DNA from: Laterigemmans sp052161645
GTDB lineage: Bacteria; Planctomycetota; Planctomycetia; Pirellulales; Pirellulaceae
DNA length: 64,000 nt
Strand: one strand, 5' to 3'
Assembly (NCBI GenBank): GCA_052161645.1
Contig: CP197414.1
This document shows positions 25,444 through 34,591 of this stretch, piece after piece. Below the pieces are notes generated by a model. That model saw nothing but the letters and a program-made list of their open reading frames with translations. It was not told where the DNA came from and did not search any database. Both the position numbers and the translations under genes were made by a program. Within the stretch, counting starts at the first letter, position 1. Every line of letters begins with the position of its first letter.

Positions 25444-26141
25444 GAATTCTCTAAAACTAGCCTAAAAAGGGCGTAGAATCACCTCTTCTGAGGTGGCCCT
25501 GCTTGTGAGCGGGGCCAGGATGACGCACATGGAAATTGTCCGAAGTCGTTTTTAGGCAATAAGTTAGATGCGCGAGAAGATTTTTGCGCAATTCCGAAGA
25601 GCGTTGTGTACGGGGAGCTTTCTCAGTTTTCTTGGAAACGAGCGACAAACCAGTAAACGCCCGCGGCCCAGCATGGTCCCGCGGGCGTTTGTCGTTTCTA
25701 CCCGCGTTTTGCGGCACGTTAGCCGGCCCCCTCGCCGCCAGGCGCGCTCTCGGTTCTCTTACCGAAAACAGTTCCCCGAGACCAGAATCGGGAGTTGGCT
25801 TCGGGCTATCGACAACCCGGGCTGAGAACTCTCCGAGTCTCTGTTTGGTCGGCAACAGCGGTTAACAGGAGCCATCCACCCGGGAATGAAATGAAGGGGC
25901 CAAAGCACGCTTAGCGTGAGCAGGGTACAACGGTTGCGCTCGAGACGCCGAGATCTTTGGCCTCTGTACCTTTGGCCTCTGTACCAATGCGTGGTCGGAG
26001 ATGCTTTGGAATGCAGGAATCTCGTTCCGTGGACGGATTGTGGTCCACTCGAAGAAACGGGACCGCGATGCCCAAGACGTCGCCGGTTCGCGCCACGCAA
26101 CGTTCAGCATGAGGCCTATATTCCGCTACAAATCGTCCGGA
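25444..26141. other. Non-coding stretch with hairpin and tandem repeat
   Basis: About 700 bases with no protein I can support. It holds a perfect 12-bp inverted repeat AAACGCCCGCGG/CCGCGGGCGTTT at 25655-25690 and CCTAAAAA/TTTTTAGG about 90 bases apart (25462 and 25549). The segment GAAGAGCGTTGTGTACGGGG near 25594 resembles one near 43302. A 15-bp tandem repeat lies at 25956. The open frames on both strands are Arg/Pro-rich shadows. Confidence 0.45.
25956..25985. repeat. 15-bp tandem duplication
   Basis: TTTGGCCTCTGTACC occurs twice head to tail in the non-coding stretch. It is most simply explained by replication slippage. Confidence 0.7.
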
Positions 26142-28130
26142 CTATGCTGAAGTAGACAGGGTGAGAGAAAACTGTCCCTCCTCGCTAGACACGCCGAATG
26201 TCGCGACATCGGCCACACCAGATTGATAGTATTTTTCAATCACTGAATGCTTAATCGCCGTCCAGCTGGTCTTCCAGTTACCGCCATCATTCCAGATTTG
26301 TACCTCGTATGCACCGAGCAAATCATCCGGTCGCTTGGCGGTCGATTCCAAAACACTCAACACGGTATCCGTCGCCGAAAACGCAAGCGGAACACAATTC
26401 AAATGCGTGATGCAATTGAACGTATCCATCGCCAATGCTGGCAGTGTCTTGAACGCTGACCATAGTGCTTCGCCAAACGCACTGTCTTTGTCGTACATCG
26501 TTACCAGCAGTTGCACGGACTCACCGTCTTGTAGCTCCCCCGACCACAGTGTCACGTTTGAGATTTGGTCGCGTGATGCCAGCTTCCAATGGGTTTCATG
26601 GTAAGGAGTGATCTTTGTGTGAGCAGCGACACGGCCAGGGCTCAACTCCGTCACTTCGAAAAAGACTTCACTTGCCGAACTGAATGCGGCACCGTCGGAA
26701 GTTTTGATCGCGGTGAGTGTATCGACGGAAAGTCTTGTTGATAACGTCTTTTCCACCCAGTCTTCGTCCGTTGCATCCAGTACGTGGTCCCGCCCCGCCC
26801 CTGTATCAATTACATCTGCCCCTGGCCCACCGACGATGAAATCAACCCCGGCGTTTGCTTCGATCAAGTCTTCTCCAGCGCCACCGAAAATGTAATCCGT
26901 TCCCCCGGCACCGTAGATTGAGTCATTTCCTTGTTCGCCGAAAAGGTAATTGTTGCCGTGGACTCCGTAGATCTGGTCATCGCCACTCCCACCAAGCACC
27001 ACGTCACTACCGGGCGCCCCAAAGAGCGAATCACCGTATAGGCGATCGTTGCCACTTCCACCATGAATCAGGTCATTTCCGTCGTTACCCCAGATTTCAT
27101 CAGCACCTGCGCCACCATCGATTGCATCATCTCCATCTCCGCCGGCGGCGTAGTCGGAACCCGCACCGCCGAAAATTTCATCTGATCCGAGTCCCCCGAG
27201 AAGCCGATCTTTTCCCTCGCCACCTTGTAAGAAGTCGTTACCGTTGCCCCCTTTGATGAGATCGCGTCCAGCTCCACCAAGCAATCGATCGTCGCCTCGA
27301 CCACCATCGAGCGTATCACCGCCTTCTTGACCACGGATCAGATCATTATCGTTGCCGCCGTACAATCGATCCGAGCCATTACCTCCGTCCAGCTCATCGT
27401 CGCCACCCTGGCCGCGCAAGACATCTCGGCCGTTTCCACCGAATAGTCTGTCATGACCGCTCGCGCCGAAGATGGAATCGCCCCAGAGCGTGTCGTTGCC
27501 TCCTTCACCTCGCAGCAGGTCATCTCCCGCGTCACCGAAGACCACATCCGCTCCGTCTCCTGCAAAGACGTAGTCGTTTCCCGCGCCCGCGAAAATCCGA
27601 TCGTCTCCAGCTCCTCCATATATTGTGTCACGTCCGGCACCACTCATCAGCCGATCGGCACCGTCGCCTCCGTAGAGTCCATCGTTTCCCTCACCACCGA
27701 TCAATTGGTCGTTCCCTGGGCCGCCAACCAGCACATCGTCTCCAATGCCACCTCGCAACTGATCCATTCCGTCGCCACCATAGATCAGTGAATCCCCATC
27801 GCCGCCAAGCAGGATATCCGAGCCTCCGTTTCCGTAAATTGCGTCAACAATCGCCGTCCGGTTTTCGAAACGGTCCGATGATGCGCTTCCTTCGAAGTGA
27901 ATGGAATCGATGGAATCCATCGGAAAAGCTTTCGCCGTTGACCAGAACCCCAATCGTTCCTGGACGATTATTTGATCGACTCGCTGGTAGACAATAATTT
28001 GGCTGGGAGCCGGGCCGGCATCGATCCGCAATACACCCTCGTCGACGACTGCTCCAGCATGCATCATTTGTCGAGCTTCACATTGCTCAAAGGTCAACCT
28101 TCGCTTCCGCAGGTGGCTTTGTTGTTTCAT
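26142..28130 (-). CDS. Secreted RTX-type calcium-binding beta-roll protein
   Basis: About 660 residues. The N-terminus has RLTFEQCEARQMM, a variant of the planctomycete LEPR-xLL-like surface-protein motif, directly after a basic leader. From about residue 85 to 440 there is a long series of GGxGxDxLxGG nonapeptides (for example GGDGMDQLRGG, GGAGRDLIKGG), which bind Ca and form a parallel beta-roll. The C-terminal 220 residues lack repeats and are not recognised. I start at ATG 28130 (MKQQSHLRKRR); an alternative is 28196. No type I secretion genes are nearby. A surface or adhesive role is the usual inference. Confidence 0.82.
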   Translation of the reverse strand: MKQQSHLRKRRLTFEQCEARQMMHAGAVVDEGVLRIDAGPAPSQIIVYQRVDQIIVQERLGFWSTAKAFPMDSIDSIHFEGSASSDRFENRTAIVDAIYGNGGSDILLGGDGDSLIYGGDGMDQLRGGIGDDVLVGGPGNDQLIGGEGNDGLYGGDGADRLMSGAGRDTIYGGAGDDRIFAGAGNDYVFAGDGADVVFGDAGDDLLRGEGGNDTLWGDSIFGASGHDRLFGGNGRDVLRGQGGDDELDGGNGSDRLYGGNDNDLIRGQEGGDTLDGGRGDDRLLGGAGRDLIKGGNGNDFLQGGEGKDRLLGGLGSDEIFGGAGSDYAAGGDGDDAIDGGAGADEIWGNDGNDLIHGGSGNDRLYGDSLFGAPGSDVVLGGSGDDQIYGVHGNNYLFGEQGNDSIYGAGGTDYIFGGAGEDLIEANAGVDFIVGGPGADVIDTGAGRDHVLDATDEDWVEKTLSTRLSVDTLTAIKTSDGAAFSSASEVFFEVTELSPGRVAAHTKITPYHETHWKLASRDQISNVTLWSGELQDGESVQLLVTMYDKDSAFGEALWSAFKTLPALAMDTFNCITHLNCVPLAFSATDTVLSVLESTAKRPDDLLGAYEVQIWNDGGNWKTSWTAIKHSVIEKYYQSGVADVATFGVSSEEGQFSLTLSTSA

Positions 28131-28346
28131 CGGTAGATAGCTCCGTGTAAAGAAAGACTTGTCCACCCTGCTCCTAGTGATTCGCCCGGAAAACACGACA
28201 CAGATTTTCCACGTGACGCGAAAAGAAATTTTATTTGCAAATCTAGTAGAATTGTGACACCTCGTGCATCCGCTCTTCGAGTTTCAACGATAGACGGTTG
28301 CGTGTGCAGTCCGAATCCAATCCACTGGCGCCTCGAGTTCAAGCGA

Positions 28347-30899
28347 ATGGAAGAAAATAAAAATCGGCTATCGACTGCTCAGCGAGAGCAATTGGATCGG
28401 ATTGCCGACGAGTTTGAGCACCAGCTTCAAACCGGAGGGAGTCCTGGAATCGAAACTCACGTTCGCGACTACTCCGACCTCATGCCGGAGTTGCTGCTGG
28501 AACTGATCACGGTCGAACGAGAGTATCGGGTTGGTCACAGTTTGGAGGAGTACCAACGACGCTTCCCGAGTTACGCGGAGGTGATCGACCGACGGTACGG
28601 CGAAACCAAAGAGATGTTGCATTCAACGGAGGAAGCTGGCACCGAACCAGAATCCCGAGAATGGATTGACCAGTACAAAATCCTTCAGCCAATCGGCAAG
28701 GGCGGGATGGGCCAAGTGTTCATGGCGGAGCAACAACTCCCAGTGAAACGGCGGGTCGCGATTAAAGTCATCAAATCGGAGTTCCCGACCAGAGAGATCC
28801 TGGCTCGGTTCGAAGCCGAAAGGCAAGCACTCGCGATGATGGATCATCAAAACATCGCCAAAGTCTTGGATTGCGGGACAACGGCCGGCGGTCGCCCGTA
28901 CTTTGCCATGGAACTGGTAAGGGGAATCCCGATCACCAGCTACTGCGATCAAAACAAGCTGTCGACGCGCGAACGTTTGGTACTGTTTTCCCAAGCGTGC
29001 CGCGCGATCCAGCATTCCCATCAAAAAGGTGTTGCCCACCGCGACATCAAGCCATCAAACATTCTCGTGACGCATTACGACGGCCAACCGGTCGTAAAGG
29101 TCATTGACTTTGGCTTGGCAAAAGCCGTCTTTGAGCAAACGAAATTAACTGATCGAACTCTCTTCACACGATTCGGCCAAGTCGTCGGCACGCTGGAATA
29201 CATGAGTCCGGAACAGGCCGAGTTCAATGCTTTGGATGTTGATAGTCGAACAGATATCTACTCCTTGGGTGTTTTGCTGTACGAACTGCTGACCGGATGC
29301 ACTCCCTTAGGTAAAGAGCGGTTGAAGAGTGAGGCGTTGGATCGAATCCTTTACCTGATTCGCGAAGAGGAGGCACCACGCCCGAGTACGCGTTTGAGCA
29401 AATCAGACGACGGCGGGTTTGGCGTCTCCATGCAGCGACAGACCAACCCGAGCCGGCTGACATCGATCTTGCGTGGCGAATTGGACTGGATCGCCATTAA
29501 GGCACTGGAGAAAGATCGTACTCGCCGCTACGCGACCGCGGAAGCACTGGCTGAAGATATCACGCGTTTCTTGAATGACGATCCGATCGAAGCGCGTCCC
29601 CCTAGTCTTTCCTATCGTCTTCGTAAGACAGCTCATAAATATAAGGCGACTTTTGCCACCGGTGTGGCCATCCTTTCGCTGTTGATCGTCGCTTTGGTCG
29701 CGACGACACTCCTGTGGATTCGAGCGAGAGACTCAGAAGCTCGCTACGCTGACGCCAACGCCCAGACGCAGCAAGAAATGCGTCGAGCAGAACAGGCGAG
29801 ACAAGTTGCCGAGGAAGCTGAGGAGTCGGCCAGAGCACTTGCCGGAGAACTCGAAGAAACTTTAGCAAATCACAATGCCGCACGAATCACTTCGGCGATC
29901 ACCGTAGGTAATTTTCACGAAGCACGCCAAGCATTTGAACAGCATTTTGGTGGGGAATCGACGGTGGCCCCGATAGTTTCCACACGCGTGGCGCAAAGGA
30001 TTCTTTTTCCTGGCCACAAGACCTGGTTTCACGGTGCCAGTCTCGACGAGCTCGTTGCCGACTACGACGGCATCGATGAAGTCAAAGCGTATGCGGAGGG
30101 ATTGAAAACCTACACTGGGCTATCGCAGGACGAATTCCGCTGGTGGTCTCCGCAAAGTGAAGTATTAGCAATTCCCAAAGAGGACAGAATTGATGTATTC
30201 CGCGGTGATGGTCCTGAGTTGATTGATCGTTTGATCGAGTTTGATCAAAACGAGTATCGCCAAGAGTTGGAGAAGCATCGCGATGAGTTGGAGAAGCCTC
30301 AGATGAGTTCTCTGGACCTTTCTGAGAATCCTTTTGAGGCACTTCGAGAATCGGAGTCAAATGCCGCATCGCAAGAGGCGTCGCTACCACTCCGCGACAA
30401 ACCGAAGTTTGTGAGTTTCTCCCCCAACGGAACAACACTGGTGGTCGCTTTCGAAAATGCTTGGAAATCTGAAGAAGCTAGGTTCGAGGTTCGCTGTTTT
30501 GATATTAGCAGCCAAGAGGTCCTTTGGACAATTAAGAGGGAGCGTATCGATTGTCTTGAACACGTTGGGAGATACGTCGCGATCTCAGCTGATGAAGACT
30601 ATGACGGCGATCGAATTGAGCTCTTGGATCCTGCAAGCGGCCAATCCAAGCGAATAATCTCGGACTATCGTAGACCGATTCGACATGGCCTGTGCTTCAC
30701 TCGCACCTTGACCGTCACCGACGACTCCAAACTAATCGGTCTGCTGAGCTCCGGCCAAGTGTGGGAACTGTCATTGCTAGGCGACAATAAACGACAATTG
30801 ATCGAACAAGAAATTGCGTTGGGAGAGTTTCAGCGTTCCATGGATCCGGGGATTGCCTTTGATTCCCAATTCATGTGTAGAAAATTAGACTTGATCTGA
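28347..30899 (+). CDS. Membrane-anchored Ser/Thr protein kinase, C-terminus cut by an IS
   Basis: Hanks-type kinase. The front (residues 1-100) is the planctomycete lead-in with EQLDRIADEFEHQL. The kinase domain follows from YKILQPIGKGGMG (P-loop, about residue 109), with AIKVI (Lys), HRDIKPSN (about 230) and DFGLAK (about 253), so it appears active. One transmembrane helix lies near residues 434-456, then a coiled coil and an extracellular part with a degenerate WD40/propeller start (KFVSFSPNGTTLVVAFENAW). The last 8 residues come from the IS481-type element at 30876, so the rest of the sensor domain is lost. The ATG at 28347 is used; the frame is open upstream. Confidence 0.82.
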   Translation: MEENKNRLSTAQREQLDRIADEFEHQLQTGGSPGIETHVRDYSDLMPELLLELITVEREYRVGHSLEEYQRRFPSYAEVIDRRYGETKEMLHSTEEAGTEPESREWIDQYKILQPIGKGGMGQVFMAEQQLPVKRRVAIKVIKSEFPTREILARFEAERQALAMMDHQNIAKVLDCGTTAGGRPYFAMELVRGIPITSYCDQNKLSTRERLVLFSQACRAIQHSHQKGVAHRDIKPSNILVTHYDGQPVVKVIDFGLAKAVFEQTKLTDRTLFTRFGQVVGTLEYMSPEQAEFNALDVDSRTDIYSLGVLLYELLTGCTPLGKERLKSEALDRILYLIREEEAPRPSTRLSKSDDGGFGVSMQRQTNPSRLTSILRGELDWIAIKALEKDRTRRYATAEALAEDITRFLNDDPIEARPPSLSYRLRKTAHKYKATFATGVAILSLLIVALVATTLLWIRARDSEARYADANAQTQQEMRRAEQARQVAEEAEESARALAGELEETLANHNAARITSAITVGNFHEARQAFEQHFGGESTVAPIVSTRVAQRILFPGHKTWFHGASLDELVADYDGIDEVKAYAEGLKTYTGLSQDEFRWWSPQSEVLAIPKEDRIDVFRGDGPELIDRLIEFDQNEYRQELEKHRDELEKPQMSSLDLSENPFEALRESESNAASQEASLPLRDKPKFVSFSPNGTTLVVAFENAWKSEEARFEVRCFDISSQEVLWTIKRERIDCLEHVGRYVAISADEDYDGDRIELLDPASGQSKRIISDYRRPIRHGLCFTRTLTVTDDSKLIGLLSSGQVWELSLLGDNKRQLIEQEIALGEFQRSMDPGIAFDSQFMCRKLDLI

Positions 30900-32105
30900 C
30901 ACTCACCATTGGATAGAGGAAGGCATTGCCGGTTGCTAGCTGCACGAAGGGAGCGCAGCGACCGGAGTAAAGCTAGCAACCGGCGGTCAACCTCGCAGGA
31001 CGGGAGTGTCGAAATGACGAACGAACGGAAGATCATTCAGAATAAGATCGGGATGCTTAAGCTGGCCGAAAGGTTAGGGAATGTGTCGGAGGCCTGCAAG
31101 GTCTTTGGTTACTCCAGGGACAGTTTTTATCGCTTCAAGGATCTATATCAAACAGGGGGCGAGGAGGCTCTCAAAGAGATTTCCAAGAAGAAGCCTGTGG
31201 TCAAGAACCGCGTCGATCCAGCCGTTGAAGAAGCGGTTCTCAAAATGGCTTTTGAGAAGCCCGCCCATGGTCAGGTTCGGGTAAGCAACGAGCTAAAAAA
31301 GCACGGGCATTTGGTGTCACCTGGTGGCGTACGAAGCATCTGGTTGCGAAACGGTCTTGAGACCTTCAAGAAGCGACTCAAAGCGCTTGAAGCGAAAGTC
31401 GCGCAAGATGGCGGCGTGCTCACGGAGGAACAAGTGGTTGCTCTTGAGAAAGCTAAGCTCGAAAAGGAAGCTCATGGTCAAATTGAAACAGAGCATCCCG
31501 GGTATTTGGTGGCGCAAGATACTTTCTATGTCGGCACCATTAAAGGCGTGGGAAGGATCTATCAGCAGACTGTTATCGATACGTATTCTCGAGTCGCATT
31601 TGCGAAGCTATATGATCGCAAGAATGCGTTGGTAGCTGCCGATATGCTTAATGACCAAGTGGTTCCGTTCTTCGAAGGAGAAGGGGTTTCGTTGCTACGC
31701 ATGCTCACCGATCGAGGCACTGAATACTGTGGCAATCGAGAGCATCATGAGTATCAACTCTACATGGCTCTCGAGAACATCGATCACACCAAAACCAAAG
31801 CTAGAAGCCCTCAAACCAACGGTATCTGCGAACGGTTTCACAAGACGATGCTTCAGGAGTTCTACCAGATCGCGTTTCGCAAAACGCTCTATGAATCCAT
31901 CGAGCAGCTCCAAGCGGATGTCGATGAATGGATGCGGAGTTACAACGAAGAACGACCACATAGCGGAAGATTCTGTTTCGGGAAGACTCCGAGACAAACT
32001 TTCGATGACTCGAAGAAACTGGCCGAACAGAAAATGCTCGACCAGCTCTTACAGCCCAGTGCGTAATCTGGGTAAAACATGTCAGATCAAGTTCTGGCTA
32101 CTACA
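30876..32105 (+). mobile_element. IS481-type insertion sequence (copy 1), 1230 bp
   Basis: Left end TGTAGAAAATTAGACTTGAT and right end (read inward) TGTAGTAGCCAGAACTTGAT are inverted repeats, both continuing CTGACA, with TGT...ACA termini. The right end is fixed by comparison with the second copy at 63495: the copies agree up to GGCTACTACA and then diverge. The flanks (TTCATG on the left, CCTGCC on the right) show no target duplication, and each side joins a broken gene, which points to a deletion or recombination at the element. Confidence 0.85.
31014..32066 (+). CDS. IS481 family transposase
   Basis: 350 residues. An N-terminal helix-turn-helix (MLKLAERLGNVSEACKVFGYSRDSFYRFKD), a winged-helix linker (KPAHGQVRVSNELKKHG) and an rve integrase core with the DDE residues in QDTFYVG, LTDRGTEYCG and NGICERFH. 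ATG 31014 is preceded by GGGAG; upstream in-frame codons lie in the terminal repeat region. The second copy encodes an identical C-terminal half as far as visible, so the element moved recently. Intact and probably active. Confidence 0.9.
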   Translation: MTNERKIIQNKIGMLKLAERLGNVSEACKVFGYSRDSFYRFKDLYQTGGEEALKEISKKKPVVKNRVDPAVEEAVLKMAFEKPAHGQVRVSNELKKHGHLVSPGGVRSIWLRNGLETFKKRLKALEAKVAQDGGVLTEEQVVALEKAKLEKEAHGQIETEHPGYLVAQDTFYVGTIKGVGRIYQQTVIDTYSRVAFAKLYDRKNALVAADMLNDQVVPFFEGEGVSLLRMLTDRGTEYCGNREHHEYQLYMALENIDHTKTKARSPQTNGICERFHKTMLQEFYQIAFRKTLYESIEQLQADVDEWMRSYNEERPHSGRFCFGKTPRQTFDDSKKLAEQKMLDQLLQPSA

Positions 32106-32564
32106 CCTGCCGATGGCTACATCACCAACTTGCAGGTCCGACCCGGGCTTTTGGTCAGCGCCTCGAGCGGTCCGGTCATGACTTTCGTTCGTGATCCGAC
32201 AGCTTCTTCCGATGGAATCGTCGTCGCCACATTTGCAGAGAAGAACTTCTTGCGAATTCAACCAGGACAGTACGCCGAAGTCGCAATGGACGGTTATCCG
32301 GGGGAGATTTTGACCGGCCGCGTGATGAACACGATCGACGTCTCAGGGGCGGGGCAGCTTGACGCGACTGGACGGCTTCCCACTTCGATTATCAATGGAA
32401 CACCCACTCAGTTCGCAGTAAGAATCCAGCTGGATGACTCCGACCGCCGTTTGCCCGGGGGCGCTCGAGGTCAAGCTGCCATCTTCACCCAGGATGTGCA
32501 GATCGCCGGAATTCCAGTAATGTTCCTCATTCGTGCCAAGAGTTGGATGAACTATCTCTATTAG
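32079..32564 (+). pseudogene. HlyD/EmrA-type membrane fusion protein, C-terminal fragment
   Basis: After the IS end (32105) the frame reads PADGYITNLQVRPGLLVS...GPVMTFV, the second lipoyl half of a HlyD-family adaptor. FLRIQPGQYAEVAMDGYPGEILTGRV is the beta-barrel, and LPGGARGQAAIFTQ...YLY the C-terminus. The N-terminal signal anchor, first lipoyl half and hairpin are missing. The IS supplies an ATG at 32079, so a 161-residue hybrid could be made, but it lacks a membrane anchor. The downstream DUF308 gene is a usual partner of this HlyD subgroup, suggesting the pair was once intact. Confidence 0.8.
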
Positions 32565-32669
32565 TTGGCAATCAAGATTAAAACGTCAAGGCCGAGCCTC
32601 TGTTTGAGGGTCGCGCTACTACGCTCGATTTATGACATCAACCACTTCCTCTTATGGACTGATAAGCTT

Positions 32670-33305
32670 GTGACAAACGACACAACCAAGAAGGCAAAAA
32701 AGATCGCTGCAAAGGCACGTGGTAAAGCCCATGATGCGGTGTGCAGCCTCTGGTGGTGGCTCTTGTTAAGAGGCATTGCGTTGGTTGCACTGGCGGTCTG
32801 TGCGTTGGTTTGGCCACAAAAGACCGTCGGTTTACTCGTCAAGATCTTAGGGATCTACCTGATCATCGACGGGCTGTGGGCAAGTGTCACCTACGCGCTT
32901 TCGAAAAAGAAAGATCATGGTCTGTTAGTGGGTGCGGTCGGCCTATTGGTCGGCGCGATATTGCTGTTCTGGACTGATGTCAGTGGTCGCGTTTTCATGA
33001 CCATTATCGGAATATGGGCAGTGCTCCAGGGCCTGGGGCTGTACTTGACGCTTCGTAAGGAAACAGAGGCCGACACCGAGGCAAGGTCACTGGTAAAATG
33101 GTTGGCACTCGGATTGGCGGTCGCTGGAGTCATACTTGTCATTTGGCCAAATAGCGGAGTAACTGCGATCGGCTGGCTAATTGCGGTGATTTCTTTGTTG
33201 GTCGGAGCGGGGATGGTGTTGATTTCGTTGAAGCTGCGTTCTGTCGGCCAACGGATCAATGCGATTGGCCGGAACCAACTACGTGATCAAGAAATCGATC
33301 TTTGA
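32670..33305 (+). CDS. DUF308/HdeD-like membrane protein
   Basis: About 211 residues with six hydrophobic segments arranged as three pairs (LLLRGIALVALAVCALVWP, LVKILGIYLIIDGLW, LLVGAVGLLVGAILLFW, FMTIIGIWAVLQGLGLYL, LALGLAVAGVILVIWP, IGWLIAVISLLVGAGMVL). The repeated WP and W-A/G-V-x-xG features match the HdeD/DUF308 family, some members of which aid acid resistance. The start is uncertain: GTG 32670 (VTNDTTKK) gives the normal length, while TTG 32565, one codon after the HlyD stop, would add 35 residues. It lies downstream of the broken HlyD gene. Confidence 0.75.
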   Translation: MTNDTTKKAKKIAAKARGKAHDAVCSLWWWLLLRGIALVALAVCALVWPQKTVGLLVKILGIYLIIDGLWASVTYALSKKKDHGLLVGAVGLLVGAILLFWTDVSGRVFMTIIGIWAVLQGLGLYLTLRKETEADTEARSLVKWLALGLAVAGVILVIWPNSGVTAIGWLIAVISLLVGAGMVLISLKLRSVGQRINAIGRNQLRDQEIDL

Positions 33306-33344
33306 CAAGCTGGCAGTGAGGAGATGCTTGCATTCTTCTTTCGG

Positions 33345-34199
33345 CTACGCGGCTGGCCTGTACGACTTCAGCAATCCGCCAAGTTCGGTGTGGCAGTCGA
33401 TCTCGGTGGTTTTTAAGTCGATCTTGGCCAGCCAGTCGTTATCGCGTACCGGAGGCAGATGATCTTGATTCGAATGTCCACGTCGGTGATTGTACCAGTC
33501 TTGTGACACACGAAGGATGTGGTCCATATGCTGGTCGCTGACAATGCAGAAAGCGTTCAAGACCTCGTGCTTCAGTGTTTGGATTACCCGCTCCACGAAA
33601 GCCTGCAGATTCGGCGATCGCGGGCAAGTCTTCTTGATTATGCAGCCGGTTGAACGGAATACCTCATCGAAAGCGTCGATGAACTTGGTGTCTTGGTCCC
33701 GCTGCAGGATTTCGCAAGGCAGGCCTTCTTCCTGCAGATGCATCTGAAAGTTGCGGGCCTGCTGCGTCGTCCACTCGCCAGTCGGATTGATAGTGCACGG
33801 GGAGACCCAAATGCGTCGCGTCTCAACATGGATGAAGACGAGGAAGTAGAGATCGACCATGCCCTTGATTGTCCACTTTCGCTTCGATGCGAAGTCGCAT
33901 TGCCACATGGTCTCGGCGTGTCGCTTGATGAACTCGGACCACGTATCAGGATGATCATGCGGCTGAGGGCCGAGGCCAGCGACGACCAGTACATTCTTCA
34001 CTGTCTGGCGGGAAATATTGTGCCCCAGCCTGCGCATCGCCTGAACGATCTTGGTGTAGCCCCAGCCGGTCTCCTTTCTGATGCGGATGATCGCTTCGCT
34101 GATGCTCTCCTCGACACGCGGCCGGCCAGGTTTAGCGTCCTTTGCCTTGGGGGCTGTCGCTTGGAAATCGAAAGGCATGCGTCGAGGTGCGCAAGCCAA
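33345..34199 (-). pseudogene. Integrase-core (rve) transposase, N-terminally truncated
   Basis: The readable part starts at KPGRPRVEESISEAIIRIRKE with the winged-helix segment GWGYTKIVQAMRRLGHNISR. The rve core has DDE residues in QCDFASKRK, RDQDTKF and QAFVERVIQTLKHE, and the protein ends with the family-like WYNHRRGHSNQ and LGGLLKSYRPAA. About 100 N-terminal residues expected for this common Rhodopirellula-type transposase are missing. The frame upstream (to 34199) is the shadow of the ThuA gene, whose own 3' end is lost at the same junction (about 34160-34175). Confidence 0.75.
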
Positions 34200-34581
34200 C
34201 GGTTGGTCCGCCGCGTTCGAGGTAGCTGATGAAATGCTTCATCTGCTCCTGCGGGAATGCCTGAAAGCGAAGAAACACCACGGCCAGGTCGGCGGTATCA
34301 AGTGCTTCCATTCCGAGCATGTTCGAGTTTCCGGGAGCGATTTCCCCAGTCGTGGAGTCGACTGTAAAGAGGACGGTGCACTTGAATCCATGATGCTTCG
34401 CGAGCATCCGCCCCAGCATCGGAAGGGTTTCTTCGGAACGGTATTCGTGGTCGCCCGCAAGCAACACAATATGTTTTCCGACCCCTGGTCCCTCGTCGCC
34501 TTCATAGACAACCGGCTCGGCTTGGCATGCTGTGCCAACGAAAACCAAAACGGCGTGAATCAATAATCGTTGTATGTTCAT
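34132..34581 (-). pseudogene. ThuA-like domain secreted protein, C-terminally truncated
   Basis: Signal peptide (MNIQRLLIHAVLVFVGTACQA), then KHIVLLAGDHEYRSEETLPMLGRML and LDTADLAVVFLRFQAFP...HFISYLERGGPTVGLRTSTHAF, the class I glutamine amidotransferase-like ThuA fold (trehalose-utilisation type). After THAF the sequence turns into the transposase fragment, so roughly the last half of the usual 250-300 residues is gone. It starts 11 bases after the sulfatase stop and is the last gene of the sigma-FecR-PSD1-DUF1501-sulfatase operon. Probably non-functional. Confidence 0.8.
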
Positions 34582-34591
34582 TGCCTTACTG

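Noticed and set aside
25457..26110. Minus-strand frames of 60-130 codons after the second intron fragment
   Set aside because: Arg/Pro-rich low-complexity translations without recognisable domains, ribosome sites or consistent starts.
26855..27997. Long plus- and minus-strand frames inside the RTX gene, and a CRISPR-like look
   Set aside because: They are alternate-frame shadows of the glycine/aspartate nonapeptide repeats. Repeat spacing is continuous coding sequence with no uniform repeat/spacer pattern.
31324..32181. Alternate-frame ORFs in the IS481-type element (also at 63359-63949)
   Set aside because: The rve-domain frame explains conservation between copies; the second frame is identical only because the DNA is.
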